Shown one piece after another: positions 23,765 through 30,942 of a stretch of 39,508 nt of DNA. Source of the stretch: a virus; IMG/VR virus record IMGVR_UViG_3300007734_000673, positions 1 through 39,508 of that record; one strand, 5' to 3'. The translations under genes and the position numbers were made by a program. The notes beneath the pieces are model-generated. The model saw only the letters and a program-made list of their open reading frames with translations, was not told the DNA's origin and did not search any database. Positions within the stretch are counted from its first letter, which is position 1. Every line of letters begins with the position of its first letter.

Positions 23765-23911
23765 TTGGTTTTATCGCGCCGGGTTGACGAGTCGATCCGC
23801 ATCGGTGATGCGGTTGTAACCATTATTAGCGTCGCTGGAGGTGTCGTCAAAGTCGGCATCGTCGCGCCACCGAGCGTCATCATCCTTCGCACAGAACTGG
23901 AGAAGCCGTGA
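23762..23911 (+). CDS. csrA: CsrA-family RNA-binding translational regulator
   Basis: 49 residues, beginning MLVLSRRVDESIRIGD and continuing with GGVVKVGIVAP and LRTEL. CsrA family hallmarks are all present: the MLxLxR start with Arg6-Arg7, the IGD turn, the V.GIxAP strand, and the late Arg (43 here, equivalent to Arg44 of Escherichia coli CsrA). CsrA dimers bind GGA motifs in mRNA leaders and block or alter translation. It lies third in the early operon behind a GGGA leader and overlaps the next GTG. It lacks the flexible C-terminal tail of longer homologues. It could retune host mRNAs, phage early mRNAs or both. Confidence 0.92.
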   Translation: MLVLSRRVDESIRIGDAVVTIISVAGGVVKVGIVAPPSVIILRTELEKP

Positions 23912-23985
23912 CCGTATTCGTTTTTTTAGGGACGCTGGCCGTCGTCAGCGTTGCCTTGTGTTTAATCGTCGAGAGGACAAGATGA
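23908..23985 (+). CDS. Single-span membrane micropeptide
   Basis: A GTG overlapping the csrA stop (GTGA) opens a 25-residue frame that is almost entirely one hydrophobic helix (VFLGTLAVVSVALCLIV) and ends with a basic ERTR. That topology is typical of tiny phage membrane peptides. No other evidence supports expression. The next 144 bases contain no gene or clear regulatory site. Confidence 0.45.
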   Translation: MTVFVFLGTLAVVSVALCLIVERTR

Positions 23986-24129
23986 CAAATCATGCGGAGT
24001 TTTCATAAATCATAGCATCGGCTTGGGCGGCAACACGAAGCGTCGATACTGCGTGGCGACGGCCACAAAGCATACCTAGTTCCCCGCCTGAGCTGGTGCA
24101 TTGTTTTCAGCATTTAACGCGGAGGTTCG

Positions 24130-24339
24130 ATGACAACGAGAAAAACTAGAGTTAAAGAAATGAAACCCCGCAAGCCGGGTGGCGGGCGTAAACACAGGCT
24201 GACAGTGCGGCAGATGGCGTCAATTCAAGCGTCTGCGGCATCGACGAAAGATCTGGCTGAGAAATACAAAGTCTCCAAGATGACGATCTGGAATTGTCGC
24301 AACAAGATAACATTGACAACAAAGGGGGAGAAACGATGA
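24130..24339 (+). CDS. Small HTH DNA-binding protein
   Basis: 69 residues, very basic. A resolvase/transposase-type helix-turn-helix is visible: LTVRQMASIQASAASTKDLA followed by EKYKVSKMTIWNCRN. The N-terminus is rich in Lys/Arg and Gly. It probably binds DNA as a small regulator. GGAGG precedes the ATG, and its stop overlaps the next start (ATGA). Confidence 0.65.
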   Translation: MTTRKTRVKEMKPRKPGGGRKHRLTVRQMASIQASAASTKDLAEKYKVSKMTIWNCRNKITLTTKGEKR

Positions 24340-24572
24340 CAGACATTGACGACCGACGCAGGGAGATCATGCGAAAACTAGACGAGCGGTACTACGCTCA
24401 CTATGCACGCATCGACGCAGAGACAGCCGACGAGCGAGCGTTACGGCTCGGACATTTGACGTCGATCGATTTGCGAATGCGGGGACAGCTACGCTATTCA
24501 AATGGCAAATGGGTCTATCATCATTCTGGCAATGCGGACACGGCAGGGAGCGACTATGACTATCGAGAGTGA
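24336..24572 (+). CDS. Hypothetical protein
   Basis: 78 residues, helical and charged (DIDDRRREIMRKLDERYYAHYARIDAETADERALRLGHL). No family is recognised. The ATG overlaps the upstream stop and follows AGGGGGAG. Its 3' end overlaps the annealing-protein gene by 17 bases. It may work with the recombination function, but only position suggests this. Confidence 0.55.
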   Translation: MTDIDDRRREIMRKLDERYYAHYARIDAETADERALRLGHLTSIDLRMRGQLRYSNGKWVYHHSGNADTAGSDYDYRE

Positions 24573-25260
24573 GGAGTTTGGAGAGCGGGCGGCGATCCGT
24601 GAATTCGATGGCCGCATGAGTAGGGAGGAGGCTGAACAGGCGGCGACAAAAGATTTAAATCCATCAACAACACCGGGGGGACAAATGCAGACAAGCGCGC
24701 AGATTAAAGAGTTGGCTGAGGCTTTATCAAAGGCACAGGGGCAGATGTCACCGGCCAAAAAAGACAAGGACAATCCGTTCTTTAAGTCAAAATACGCAGA
24801 CCTCGCTGCGATTTTCGACGTGATCCGAGGGCCATTATCGGCGAACGGACTAGCAATCGTGCAGGGAATTGAGGACGGTGCTGTCGGTGTAATCATTACG
24901 ACGAGATTGTTCCACTCATCAGGTCAGTGGGTCGAGTCAACGATGACGCTAAAGCCCACTAAAACAGATCCGCAGGGCGTCGCATCGGTCGCGACATACG
25001 GGCGAAGGATCGGGCTGCAAGCGTTGGTCGGCGTCGCGGCCGATGTGGACGACGACGGCAACGAAGCTTCAAAGCCATCGGTCAAGACGGCGGCGACACC
25101 AGTCAAGACAATCAGCGCGGCACAGCGAGATTTTAACGCATGGGTCAAGCCGTACATCGACAGCGGAGCTATCAGCAGCGACGATGTCAAGAAGTTGATC
25201 GCTGAGCACAAAAACGACTACGCGAACACATTGTTGACCTTAAAGTTGGCGTTGACTTGA
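24556..25260 (+). CDS. ERF-family single-strand annealing protein
   Basis: 234 residues. The family signature is clear: IKELAEALSKAQGQMSPAKK, then NPFFKSKYADLAAIFDVIRGPLSANGLAIVQG, TTRLFHSSGQWVESTMTL, and ASVATYGRRIGLQALVGVAADVDDDG. These proteins anneal complementary single strands in phage recombination and replication. The C-terminal part (FNAWVKPYIDSGAISSDDVKKLI) is a helical accessory domain. The ATG follows CAGGGAG. Partners nearby include SSB, a helicase and RusA-like and HNH nucleases. A terminator follows at 25351. Confidence 0.85.
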   Translation: MTIESEEFGERAAIREFDGRMSREEAEQAATKDLNPSTTPGGQMQTSAQIKELAEALSKAQGQMSPAKKDKDNPFFKSKYADLAAIFDVIRGPLSANGLAIVQGIEDGAVGVIITTRLFHSSGQWVESTMTLKPTKTDPQGVASVATYGRRIGLQALVGVAADVDDDGNEASKPSVKTAATPVKTISAAQRDFNAWVKPYIDSGAISSDDVKKLIAEHKNDYANTLLTLKLALT

Positions 25261-25350
25261 CGACTGATGACTTCTACGGGATTATGTCGGAGTGCGGGAC
25301 AAGCACGCGACAAACAATTTTTTCGTCGGACGGCCAGAAATGGTTGTCGG

Positions 25351-25391
25351 CCCGTCATCGCGGTTGTCCCTCGCGCTGGCGGGTTTTTTTT
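25351..25391 (+). terminator. Rho-independent terminator after the annealing gene
   Basis: CCCGTCATCGCG (25351-25362) pairs with CGCGCTGGCGGG (25372-25383), with one wobble and one mismatch, around a nine-base loop, and is followed by eight T. It rules out the longer start for the following gene. Confidence 0.85.
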
Positions 25392-25415
25392 ACGCCCATA
25401 CAGAAAGAACAGATC

Positions 25416-26330
25416 ATGACCAACTACACAATTCACCCAGCGTGTGCGGCGTTCCCTGACGTTGGACAGGATGAGATTGAAGCACTGTCAATGGACATCG
25501 GCCGCGTCGGTCTTCTGCTGCCGATCATAATTTGCAGAGGTCAAATTATTGACGGAAAAAATAGATTAGCAGCATGTCATTTAGCGGGCGTTGCGCCAAC
25601 ATATAAAGAATTCACGCTCGACGGATCGGCCGATCCTACAGAGAAGCAGATTTGGCAATATGCGTGCTCGATGAATTCGCGGCGGAGGCATCTGACGACC
25701 GGACAACGGGCGTTGATTGCAGTGCAAATGGTTGGCACATTTAACGGATTCAATCAGCACACCGATCAGAGGCGCGAGGGAATTACTACACCCTCCGAAG
25801 CTGCGGATTCGCTACGCATATCGAAAGATTCTGTGTCGCATGCCAAATCAGTTATTGCCAAAGGATCACCAAAACTGGTTGACGCCGTACGATCCGGCGA
25901 CGTGAGTTTGAACGATGCCTTTGAGGTGCTCGACGAGCCAAAGGCGATGCAATCCAAGGCCGTTCAATCTAAGCAAAAAGGGCAAGCCAAATCAGTCGTT
26001 GAGGCCGTTGAGCGCAATCGTGCGGCAAAAAAACAGCTTGAACCTGTGCTGCTGTCGATCGACGTCACTATCAATGAACAGCACAAGCGGATCGAGTCGT
26101 TCTGCCGAGCGTTGACGAAGTTTTTTGCCGACAACGTGCCGGACGATCCGTGGCTTGACGAAGGACAGCTTGAGATTGCAAGAAGTCAACTCGCGTCGTG
26201 TTGCGGTGCAATCCGGGTTATGAAAGCCAATTTGTTATGTTGTCCGCTCTGCGATGGCAAAGGCTGTACGCGGTGCCGTGGTTGTGGATACATGCCCAAG
26301 AATTCGTACCAAATGGCGGGCGGGCTATGA
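25416..26330 (+). CDS. ParB-like protein with C-terminal zinc finger
   Basis: 304 residues. The N-terminal ParB-like domain (IEALSMDIGRVGLLLPIIICRG, IIDGKNRLAAC) closely resembles that of the 5143 gene. Shared landmarks include RRRHLTTGQRALIAVQM and a helix-turn-helix-like region (EAADSLRISKDSVSHAKSVI). A long helical section follows. The end holds CCPLCDGKGCTRCRGCGY, a probable zinc-binding knot. ATG 25416 follows AGAAAGAA and the terminator; upstream in-frame codons cross the terminator and are rejected. The stop overlaps the helicase start, so the two are coupled. A DNA-binding loader or partition-like role is inferred. Confidence 0.8.
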   Translation: MTNYTIHPACAAFPDVGQDEIEALSMDIGRVGLLLPIIICRGQIIDGKNRLAACHLAGVAPTYKEFTLDGSADPTEKQIWQYACSMNSRRRHLTTGQRALIAVQMVGTFNGFNQHTDQRREGITTPSEAADSLRISKDSVSHAKSVIAKGSPKLVDAVRSGDVSLNDAFEVLDEPKAMQSKAVQSKQKGQAKSVVEAVERNRAAKKQLEPVLLSIDVTINEQHKRIESFCRALTKFFADNVPDDPWLDEGQLEIARSQLASCCGAIRVMKANLLCCPLCDGKGCTRCRGCGYMPKNSYQMAGGL

Positions 26331-28117
26331 CAGATCTATTCACGGCAAAACTCGCGGCGCGTTGTTCTATGGTGCCGAGAGACTACCAGCAGCACGCCAT
26401 TGACAATACATTTAGACTCTGGGCCGAGGGTCACGTTGGGGCTTTGTGTCGGTTGCCCACAGGTGCCGGTAAAACACTCACAGGAGCGATGATTGCTGAT
26501 ATCTGGCTGCAAAAATCAGAGGACAATCGGGTGTTGATTTTGGCACACGAACGCCAATTGATCGATCAATTCGCGCAAGAAGTCGAAGAAATCCTGCACA
26601 TCAGACCGGCGATTGAGATGGGCAACATTCATTGTACAGGTCGTGAAAAGATCATCGTAGGGTCGAGACAGACGCTATACGTCAAACGTGGCGAAGACGA
26701 TCGGGATCAATCCCGATTGTTCAAATTTCGCCCTGAACTGAATTGGCTTGTCATCTGTGATGAATCGCACCGCTGGACGCGGCATATGTCGAGTTGTAGA
26801 GAGATCGTGAGTTGGTTTGAGCAGAATCCAAATCATCGACGATTGGGCCTGACAGCGACCCCGGAGAGGACAGATAAGATTTTATTCACCGGACTATTCA
26901 CGGGCGTAGCCAGCGATTACAGGCTGCACGACGTGGACGGGGGGCCATCGGCTACCGGCGACGGGTGGGCCGTCCCGTACGATCAGCGATACATCGTCGT
27001 TGAGGGTGTTGATTTCAAGAACATACCGGAGATTGCGAAAGACTTTAATCAGCACGCACTCGAAGAAATCCTAGGAGAACAAGAGACGCTGGCAAGGCTG
27101 TGCGATCCGTTGCTTGATCTGGTCGGTCGTCGCAAGACATTGATTTTCAGCGTCACAACGACGATGGCTAAGAACGTCGCGCAATACATCAACGCCAAGC
27201 TAGGCCAGGAGGTGGCCAAAACGATCAACGGCGGCGATGCGGATGTTATGCGCAAAAACATATACCGACAGCATCAGGCGGGAGAATTTCAATTCTTGTC
27301 GGTCTGCGGATTGTGTCGCGAAGGGTACAACGATCCTAACATCCAGGCGATTGCGATATTTAGGCCGACAAAAAGTCGAAGCCTTGCCGAGCAGATGAAG
27401 GGCCGAGGATGTCGGCCAATGCGCGGCACGGTGTCTTCAGAAATGACGCCAGACGAGCGACGAGCGGCGATCCTGTGCAGCTGCAAGCCAACGTGCATGG
27501 TGATTGACCTGGTCGGTGCGACTGGCCTTGGTGACGTACCATCGACCGTTGACATTATTGCCAACGGTAAGCCAGACGATGTGATCGAACTCGCAAAGCA
27601 AAAGTTATTGAATCAGTCATCGGACGAAGTCGGCGACGTGGTCGCAGCGATTCGAGATGCTGAACAAGAGATCGCAGAAAAGAAGGCTGAGGCGAGAAAA
27701 TTGGCATTGCAGGCCAGCCAGGCAGAGGCCGATCGACGGGCGGCAATCAAGCTACAGGTAAACTACACCGAACGCACCGTTAGATCGGGGCAGGTCGGTA
27801 CAGGACACAGAGGGAAGCGTCATCCGAATCCGCCCAGCGACGCCATGTGCAAATTCTTGTGGATGCTAGGCGTGGACAATCCACAAAGCCTGTCGATGAA
27901 TCAGGGGCGGAAGGAGTTGGCAACACGCAGCAACGCACACGGGGGTAGATACATTGTTCGAGGTGGAATAAATCGGGGCAAACAACTCAAGGACTTGCCG
28001 CATGAGTGGCTGAGATCGGAGGGCAAACGGCGTAACGGTGACAACAATTTTGACCGTGAGTTTCAGCGTAATTTGGCGGAGTATCGGGCGGAATATTTAA
28101 GGGAGAACCAACAATGA
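26327..28117 (+). CDS. SF2 DEAD/DEAH-type helicase
   Basis: 596 residues. Motif I is LPTGAGKT (Lys49); motif II is DESH; motif III is LTATPER; motif VI is EQMKGRGCRP. The overall type is that of phage ATP-dependent helicases related to restriction-enzyme motor proteins. A Cys cluster (ILCSCKPTC) follows the second RecA-like domain. Then comes a charged coiled-coil (AEQEIAEKKAEARKLALQASQAEADRR) and a C-terminal domain with VRGGINRGKQLKDLPHEWL. It is probably the replication or recombination helicase, coupled with the upstream ParB-like protein and the downstream SSB (both ATGA overlaps). Confidence 0.85.
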   Translation: MTDLFTAKLAARCSMVPRDYQQHAIDNTFRLWAEGHVGALCRLPTGAGKTLTGAMIADIWLQKSEDNRVLILAHERQLIDQFAQEVEEILHIRPAIEMGNIHCTGREKIIVGSRQTLYVKRGEDDRDQSRLFKFRPELNWLVICDESHRWTRHMSSCREIVSWFEQNPNHRRLGLTATPERTDKILFTGLFTGVASDYRLHDVDGGPSATGDGWAVPYDQRYIVVEGVDFKNIPEIAKDFNQHALEEILGEQETLARLCDPLLDLVGRRKTLIFSVTTTMAKNVAQYINAKLGQEVAKTINGGDADVMRKNIYRQHQAGEFQFLSVCGLCREGYNDPNIQAIAIFRPTKSRSLAEQMKGRGCRPMRGTVSSEMTPDERRAAILCSCKPTCMVIDLVGATGLGDVPSTVDIIANGKPDDVIELAKQKLLNQSSDEVGDVVAAIRDAEQEIAEKKAEARKLALQASQAEADRRAAIKLQVNYTERTVRSGQVGTGHRGKRHPNPPSDAMCKFLWMLGVDNPQSLSMNQGRKELATRSNAHGGRYIVRGGINRGKQLKDLPHEWLRSEGKRRNGDNNFDREFQRNLAEYRAEYLRENQQ

Positions 28118-28503
28118 ATCAAATCGCACTAACCGGACACATTTCAGCAGATCCAATTTTAAAAAAGATAGCCAGCGGAAAGACCGTCTGCGTTTTCTCG
28201 ATTGCAGACAACGACGGATCAAAGGCGGCAGAGCATGTGACGTGGTTTGATTGCGAAGCGTGGGAGCGAACGGCAGACATCATCACGCAATATATCCGCA
28301 AAGGCGATCAGGTAAGCCTTTACGGTCGAATGCGGCAAGAGACTTGGAAAGACGATTCTGGTCAAAACAGATCCAAAATGAAATTGGTTGTCTCAAACGT
28401 TACGTTGCCAAAACGCACCGCTAGTCGTGACGATGTGCTGAGTCAGCCGGTCTGGGACAGCACGCCGGTCGTGAAAATGGACGAAACCGAAGCACCGTTT
28501 TGA
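28114..28503 (+). CDS. ssb: Single-stranded DNA-binding protein
   Basis: 129 residues with a bacterial-type OB fold: MNQIALTGHISADPILKKI, SGKTVCVFSIADNDG, TWFDCEAWERTADIITQYIRKGDQVSLYGRM and KLVVSNVTLP. The C-terminal tip ends in EAPF, close to the acidic PF-type tail used to recruit partners. Translation is coupled to the helicase (ATGA). It coats single strands during replication and annealing. Confidence 0.9.
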   Translation: MNQIALTGHISADPILKKIASGKTVCVFSIADNDGSKAAEHVTWFDCEAWERTADIITQYIRKGDQVSLYGRMRQETWKDDSGQNRSKMKLVVSNVTLPKRTASRDDVLSQPVWDSTPVVKMDETEAPF

Positions 28504-28523
28504 CAGCAGATGGAGGAGGGACA

Positions 28524-28895
28524 ATGGCCGGTAGTTGGTTAAAGATCGAGACGGCGACACCTCGCAAGATCGAGATCATATTGATCGCAGACGCTATGAA
28601 TTGCAGTCGGCGAGAAGCGTTTGCGATGTGCTTTGAGTTCTGGTCGTGGTGCGACATTGAGCTGAAGGATGGACATATTAAGCGTCTCGGTCTCGACGCG
28701 ATCGACGATGCTGCGGGTCTACCGAACGGGTTTTGCCGTTCGATGGCTGATGCTGGATGGCTACAAGTTGAGGCTGATCGAATCATTGTCACAAACTTTA
28801 TGAGGCACCTCGGACAGACGGCGAAGACGCGGGCCGATGGTGCCAGACGCGCTGCGAAATGCGCGACAAAACGACCGGCAGCAAAAAAGTGTTAG
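28524..28895 (+). CDS. Replisome-organizer-like winged-helix protein, short form
   Basis: 123 residues. The sequence (SWLKIETATPRKIEIILIADAMNCSRREAFAMCFEFWSWCD, then IDDAAGLPNGFCRSMADAGWLQVEADRIIVTNF) matches the N-terminal domain of phage replication initiators. Full-length homologues continue with a longer C-terminal region. Here the protein ends after a short basic tail rich in Ala, Arg and Lys. A strong GGAGGAGGG precedes the ATG. It may bind an origin; overlapping palindromes begin at its stop codon. Confidence 0.6.
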   Translation: MAGSWLKIETATPRKIEIILIADAMNCSRREAFAMCFEFWSWCDIELKDGHIKRLGLDAIDDAAGLPNGFCRSMADAGWLQVEADRIIVTNFMRHLGQTAKTRADGARRAAKCATKRPAAKKC

Positions 28896-28918
28896 AAATC
28901 TAACAAAACTTTGTTAGA
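28891..28918. repeat. Overlapping inverted repeats with three GTTAGA half-sites
   Basis: GTTAGA-AA-TCTAAC (28891-28904) and TCTAACAAA with TTTGTTAGA separated by AC (28899-28918) share the central half-site. Only one hairpin can form at a time. The segment sits at the 3' end of the replication gene within a 100-base spacer and may be an operator or origin element. A weak promoter-like TTGTTA/TAAGAT pair overlaps it. Confidence 0.7.
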
Positions 28919-28995
28919 AAAAGCGCAGCTAGATAAGATAAGAGAGAAGATATAAAGGCGAACAGCCGTCTTTTAACAAAAAAACAGGGGGGGCG

Positions 28996-29376
28996 ATGAC
29001 GAAAACATTGACGCCAATCGAGCTGGTGGCCTTCGGGATGCGGCTGGCAACGAGGGACGATACTAAGCTGCCGGACTCGGTATTCACCGGCGAGCTGTCT
29101 GAGATGTTTAGCGGCACCAGTGACAGTCGAAAGGCCGATCTGAGTCGATACCTAGCGACGATTGGCGTGTCGTGGACATCGGGGCCGGTCATTGACGCTG
29201 TGGCGGTGGCGATGGTGTCGGTGCGAGATCGTGCTGCTGCGGCTGAGATGCTGCGACAAGCACGCAGGGCGATCGATGCGACGCAGCGTGAATTTGATTA
29301 TCCAAACATATCAGGGGCCGATCGGCTGGCAGCTGTTGTATCAGCCTTGATGTCTGTCGAAGGGGCGTCACGATGA
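28996..29376 (+). CDS. Hypothetical protein
   Basis: 126 residues, mostly helical (VIDAVAVAMVSVRDRAAAAEMLRQARRAI; GADRLAAVVSALMSVEG). I do not recognise it and see no catalytic motif, signal or membrane segment. A very purine-rich site (AGGGGGGGCG) precedes the ATG. Its stop overlaps the next start (ATGA). Its place between replication and nuclease genes suggests an accessory role. Confidence 0.6.
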   Translation: MTKTLTPIELVAFGMRLATRDDTKLPDSVFTGELSEMFSGTSDSRKADLSRYLATIGVSWTSGPVIDAVAVAMVSVRDRAAAAEMLRQARRAIDATQREFDYPNISGADRLAAVVSALMSVEGASR

Positions 29377-29801
29377 GGCGACATCGAGACACCCGTCACA
29401 GCTTAAGCATCCGCTCAAAATACCGCAGCGACAACGCGCACTGTGAACTTTCAGCAATGCTAAAACACAACGGCCTGATTGAGTACATTGATGAAGGCCG
29501 GGTTGAGATACATCACATTGTGGGCGGCAGCGGCAGGGTCGATCTCGTCTCTAATTTGATTGCGTTGTCACCGTATGTACACCGTCTCGTTGAGCAGATG
29601 CCGATTGTGGGGCGTATAGCATGTCTGATTATTAAGGCGAGCAAAAATGAGATCGAGCCTTTAGAGTACCAAAAATGCAGCGGGCAACGCCTGCTAGGAT
29701 GGCTGGCCAATCACGAATCCGACGTGCCTGGTTGGATGATCGAAATGTACGATGAGTTGATGCTGATCGTCGAAGAGATTGAATGGGCGGATGATGAGTG
29801 A
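29373..29801 (+). CDS. HNH-like nuclease
   Basis: 142 residues. The core reads CELSAMLKHNGLIEYIDEGRVEIHHIVGGSG, then VSNLIALSPYVHRLVEQ. The EIHHI, the Asn of SNLIAL and the His of YVHRL correspond to the three HNH motif elements. Only one Cys of the usual zinc pair is present near the N-terminus, so zinc binding is doubtful. It likely nicks or cuts DNA during recombination or packaging. It overlaps both neighbours. Confidence 0.6.
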   Translation: MRRHRDTRHSLSIRSKYRSDNAHCELSAMLKHNGLIEYIDEGRVEIHHIVGGSGRVDLVSNLIALSPYVHRLVEQMPIVGRIACLIIKASKNEIEPLEYQKCSGQRLLGWLANHESDVPGWMIEMYDELMLIVEEIEWADDE

Positions 29802-30240
29802 AATATACGTCACAGAGCGAATCACACTGCTGCACGCAGCACGACTGCCGGTCGTGTTAACGAACGGAAACGACGGGCGAAACAAGCGTTGGTTTTCATC
29901 TGCCAAACTCAGGACACAAATTGAATTTATGTTGCGGCTCAATGGTCATGTGCGAAAAGAGCCATTCAACGAGCCGATTGTTCTCAGAATCACAAGGGTG
30001 CTGGCGCGGGCTCAAAAATTGTGGGACAGCGACAGTCTTGGGCGTGGCAACGCGAAAGAGCTGGTGGACTCGCTAGTTGCCTGCAAATGGTTTCGCGACG
30101 ATTCAGCGGCGTACATCACCGAGACGCGGTTCGTTCAATTCATACCGAAGCTTCGCGAAAAAATTGGCGGCACGATTGTTGAAGTTTTAAGGGTCGAACA
30201 AATTAAAGGGACAAACAATGACGAGACGACTAAGGTTTGA
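29794..30240 (+). CDS. RusA-like Holliday-junction resolvase, probable
   Basis: 148 residues. The pattern KLWDSDSLGRGNAKELVDSLVACKWFRDDSAAYI resembles the RusA catalytic region, where two Asp (here DSD), a Lys-rich helix with a third Asp, and a DD pair surround the metal site. Early parts (RLPVVLTNGNDGRNKRWFSSAKLRTQIEF) and a final beta strand (GTIVEVLRV) also fit. Overlap with the HNH gene and closeness to ERF and SSB support a recombination role. The match is a pattern call without alignment. Confidence 0.5.
   Translation: MSEIYVTERITLLHAARLPVVLTNGNDGRNKRWFSSAKLRTQIEFMLRLNGHVRKEPFNEPIVLRITRVLARAQKLWDSDSLGRGNAKELVDSLVACKWFRDDSAAYITETRFVQFIPKLREKIGGTIVEVLRVEQIKGTNNDETTKV
30205..30220 (+). 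promoter_or_regulatory. Leader resembling the csrA-type GGGA leader
   Basis: AAAGGGACAAACAATG is 14 of 16 identical to the AAAGGGACACACGATG core of the early leaders 7 kb upstream. It precedes the DUF6378-type gene. Confidence 0.5.
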
Positions 30241-30541
30241 GACACCGCAAGCACCGCCGGCAACGATTCTCGCTGAAGCTGATAACATTGCAGGCGAGGA
30301 TCGGTCGAGGGACTATGGTCACCCTCTCATCAATCATCAGCGGATTGCGGCGATCTGGAACGTTCAACTGGCCGGCATCCTGACGGCACCCATCACGCCA
30401 AGACAGGTGGCGTTGATGATGATTGGACTCAAGTTGGCAAGAGAAGCAAACACACCTAAGCGAGACAATTTGGTTGACGTCGCAGGTTATGTTAAGTGCA
30501 TTGAACTGATCGACTCTGAAACACAAAGGCTTGCAAAATGA
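30218..30541 (+). CDS. DUF6378-type phage protein
   Basis: 107 residues. The phrase ILAEADNIAGEDRSRDYGHPLINHQRIAAIWN, then TPRQVALMMIGLKLAREANTPKRDNLVDVAGYVKC, is characteristic of a very common phage family (DUF6378) with an all-helical, MazG-like look. The function is not established; nucleotide binding has been suggested by fold resemblance. It overlaps both neighbours (23 bases upstream; ATGA downstream). Confidence 0.75.
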   Translation: MTRRLRFETPQAPPATILAEADNIAGEDRSRDYGHPLINHQRIAAIWNVQLAGILTAPITPRQVALMMIGLKLAREANTPKRDNLVDVAGYVKCIELIDSETQRLAK

Positions 30542-30852
30542 TCATCACGACAATCGACGGGCGCAAAGTCAACACCACACTGGCGATTCAATCTTGGGTC
30601 GAAGAGACTCGAATGGAAGGCGATGTTTATATATCCATAAACACAAACTCTCCGTATCAAACTCAGAAGCTGTACCAATCGTCACAGCGAAACTTCTACC
30701 TCATCACCGAGAACAACTACCCTGAGGCGGTGGCCGACACGACCGAGCCATCGGCTACGTTTATCAGCGATCGTCAGGCGTGTGCGTGGCTCTGCAAGAA
30801 TTCGCATGCGCTGCCGGATTGTCTGGCGTCTCTCGACACGGAGCCGGAATGA
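30538..30852 (+). CDS. Hypothetical protein
   Basis: 104 residues. The first half is beta-rich (MIITTIDGRKVNTTLAIQSW; EGDVYISINTNS), the second is helical with ISDRQACAWLCKNSHALPDCL. No family is recognised. The start overlaps the upstream stop. The end meets a 16-bp repeat (30852-30867) that recurs after the cytosine methyltransferase. Confidence 0.55.
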   Translation: MIITTIDGRKVNTTLAIQSWVEETRMEGDVYISINTNSPYQTQKLYQSSQRNFYLITENNYPEAVADTTEPSATFISDRQACAWLCKNSHALPDCLASLDTEPE

Positions 30853-30867
30853 TGTTGACGATCGATC
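30852..30867 (+). repeat. Direct repeat flanking the C5-methyltransferase, left copy
   Basis: ATGTTGACGATCGATC. The partner at 32149-32164 (ATGTTGACGATTGATC) differs by one base. Both begin with ATG and could encode MLTID. Confidence 0.6.
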
Positions 30868-30942
30868 AATCTGGAGGAGTGTAAGACGCCGTTTGTGGAG
30901 ACAGTTAGAGAGGCGTTCCCGAGCGTGAAGGTGGTCAAATGA
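30865..30942 (+). pseudogene. Short coding-like remnant before the C5-methyltransferase
   Basis: This frame reads like the tail of a protein (LEECKTPFVETVREAFPSV) and its stop overlaps the methyltransferase ATG (ATGA). A stop at 30856 closes it upstream and there is no normal start. It could be the end of a gene that once preceded the methyltransferase elsewhere. This is a weak call on a very short sequence. Confidence 0.3.

Noticed and set aside
23986-24129. Possible small RNA or tRNA in the 144-base gap after the micropeptide
   Set aside because: No cloverleaf, no promoter and no terminator hairpin could be seen; only an eight-codon frame is present.
24130-24339. Lysogeny repressor
   Set aside because: The small HTH protein resembles a transposase/resolvase-type HTH, there is no divergent promoter pair, and all genes run one way.
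25257-25415. In-frame extension of the third ParB-like gene upstream to 25257
   Set aside because: It would run through a strong rho-independent terminator (25351-25391), lacks ParB similarity and has no ribosome site; ATG 25416 is better.
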